NCBI GenBank assembly: GCA_937995835.1
Contig: CALKIV010000054.1
Location: 1-20,730, forward strand
DNA: 20,730 bases
From: an uncultured Dysgonomonas sp.
GTDB taxonomy: Bacteria; Bacteroidota; Bacteroidia; Bacteroidales; Dysgonomonadaceae
Direction of reading: 5' to 3'
In this document: piece after piece, positions 20,676 to 20,730 of the stretch
Layout of the letters: the number at the start of each line of letters is the position of its first letter
Numbering within the stretch: the first letter of the stretch is position 1
The notes under the pieces: model-generated
Databases searched by the model: none
What the model was told of the DNA's origin: nothing
The model's input: only the letters and a program-made list of their open reading frames with translations
Program-made: the position numbers and the translations under genes

Positions 20676-20730
<55 letters not shown>

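Overview
The window reads as a chromosomal segment of a low-GC Bacteroidota, most likely order Bacteroidales. The evidence is the ATP synthase gene order (beta and epsilon first, then an unnamed membrane protein, then a, c, b, delta, alpha, gamma), repeated promoter boxes of the Bacteroidota form TAnnTTTG, A-rich leaders without clear Shine-Dalgarno sites, a DUF4301 protein, and a secreted protein with a type IX secretion-like C-terminal domain. The genus cannot be fixed from sequence alone.

Bases 28-3623 (minus strand) hold a likely operon: bactofilin, a three-domain Xaa-Pro aminopeptidase, and a secreted TlpA-like thioredoxin-fold protein overlapping it by 11 bases. Divergently, bases 3731-6201 (plus strand) hold folB (dihydroneopterin aldolase), a SpoU/TrmH-type RNA methyltransferase and a DUF4301 protein, closed by a weak terminator.

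Bases 6263-9838 form an accessory-looking unit: a promoter with a leader of about 120 bases, a 956-residue secreted protein with a T9SS-like C-terminal domain, and a 140-residue protein with a signal peptide, a Ser/Thr- and Gly-rich body and a C-terminal PVGDA - membrane helix - KRR tail that looks like a protein-sorting signal. A clear terminator follows. The next 366 bases have no confident protein gene. On the minus strand they carry a promoter box, three hairpins and an intrinsic terminator in the right order, which I read as a candidate small RNA of about 150 nt lying after an AraC-family regulator gene (10205-11071, minus). A YtxH-like small protein (11298-11603, plus) converges on a carboxynorspermidine/saccharopine dehydrogenase-like gene (11679-12890, minus), and a perfect 15-bp hairpin terminator lies between them.

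Bases 13186-20572 hold the complete F1Fo ATP synthase operon: atpD, atpC, an AtpI-like gene, atpB, atpE, atpF, atpH, atpA, atpG. The c subunit carries a proton-type rather than sodium-type site, the epsilon subunit consists only of the beta-sandwich domain, and the beta subunit has an insertion of roughly 28 residues. A 36-codon reading frame exactly bridges atpF and atpH with ATGA overlaps at both ends. The window ends inside a tRNA-Arg(TCT) gene that has a well-formed Bacteroidota promoter.

Most of the window is housekeeping. The parts most likely to be undescribed are the candidate small RNA, the secreted-protein pair, and the small reading frame and RNA hairpins inside the atp operon.
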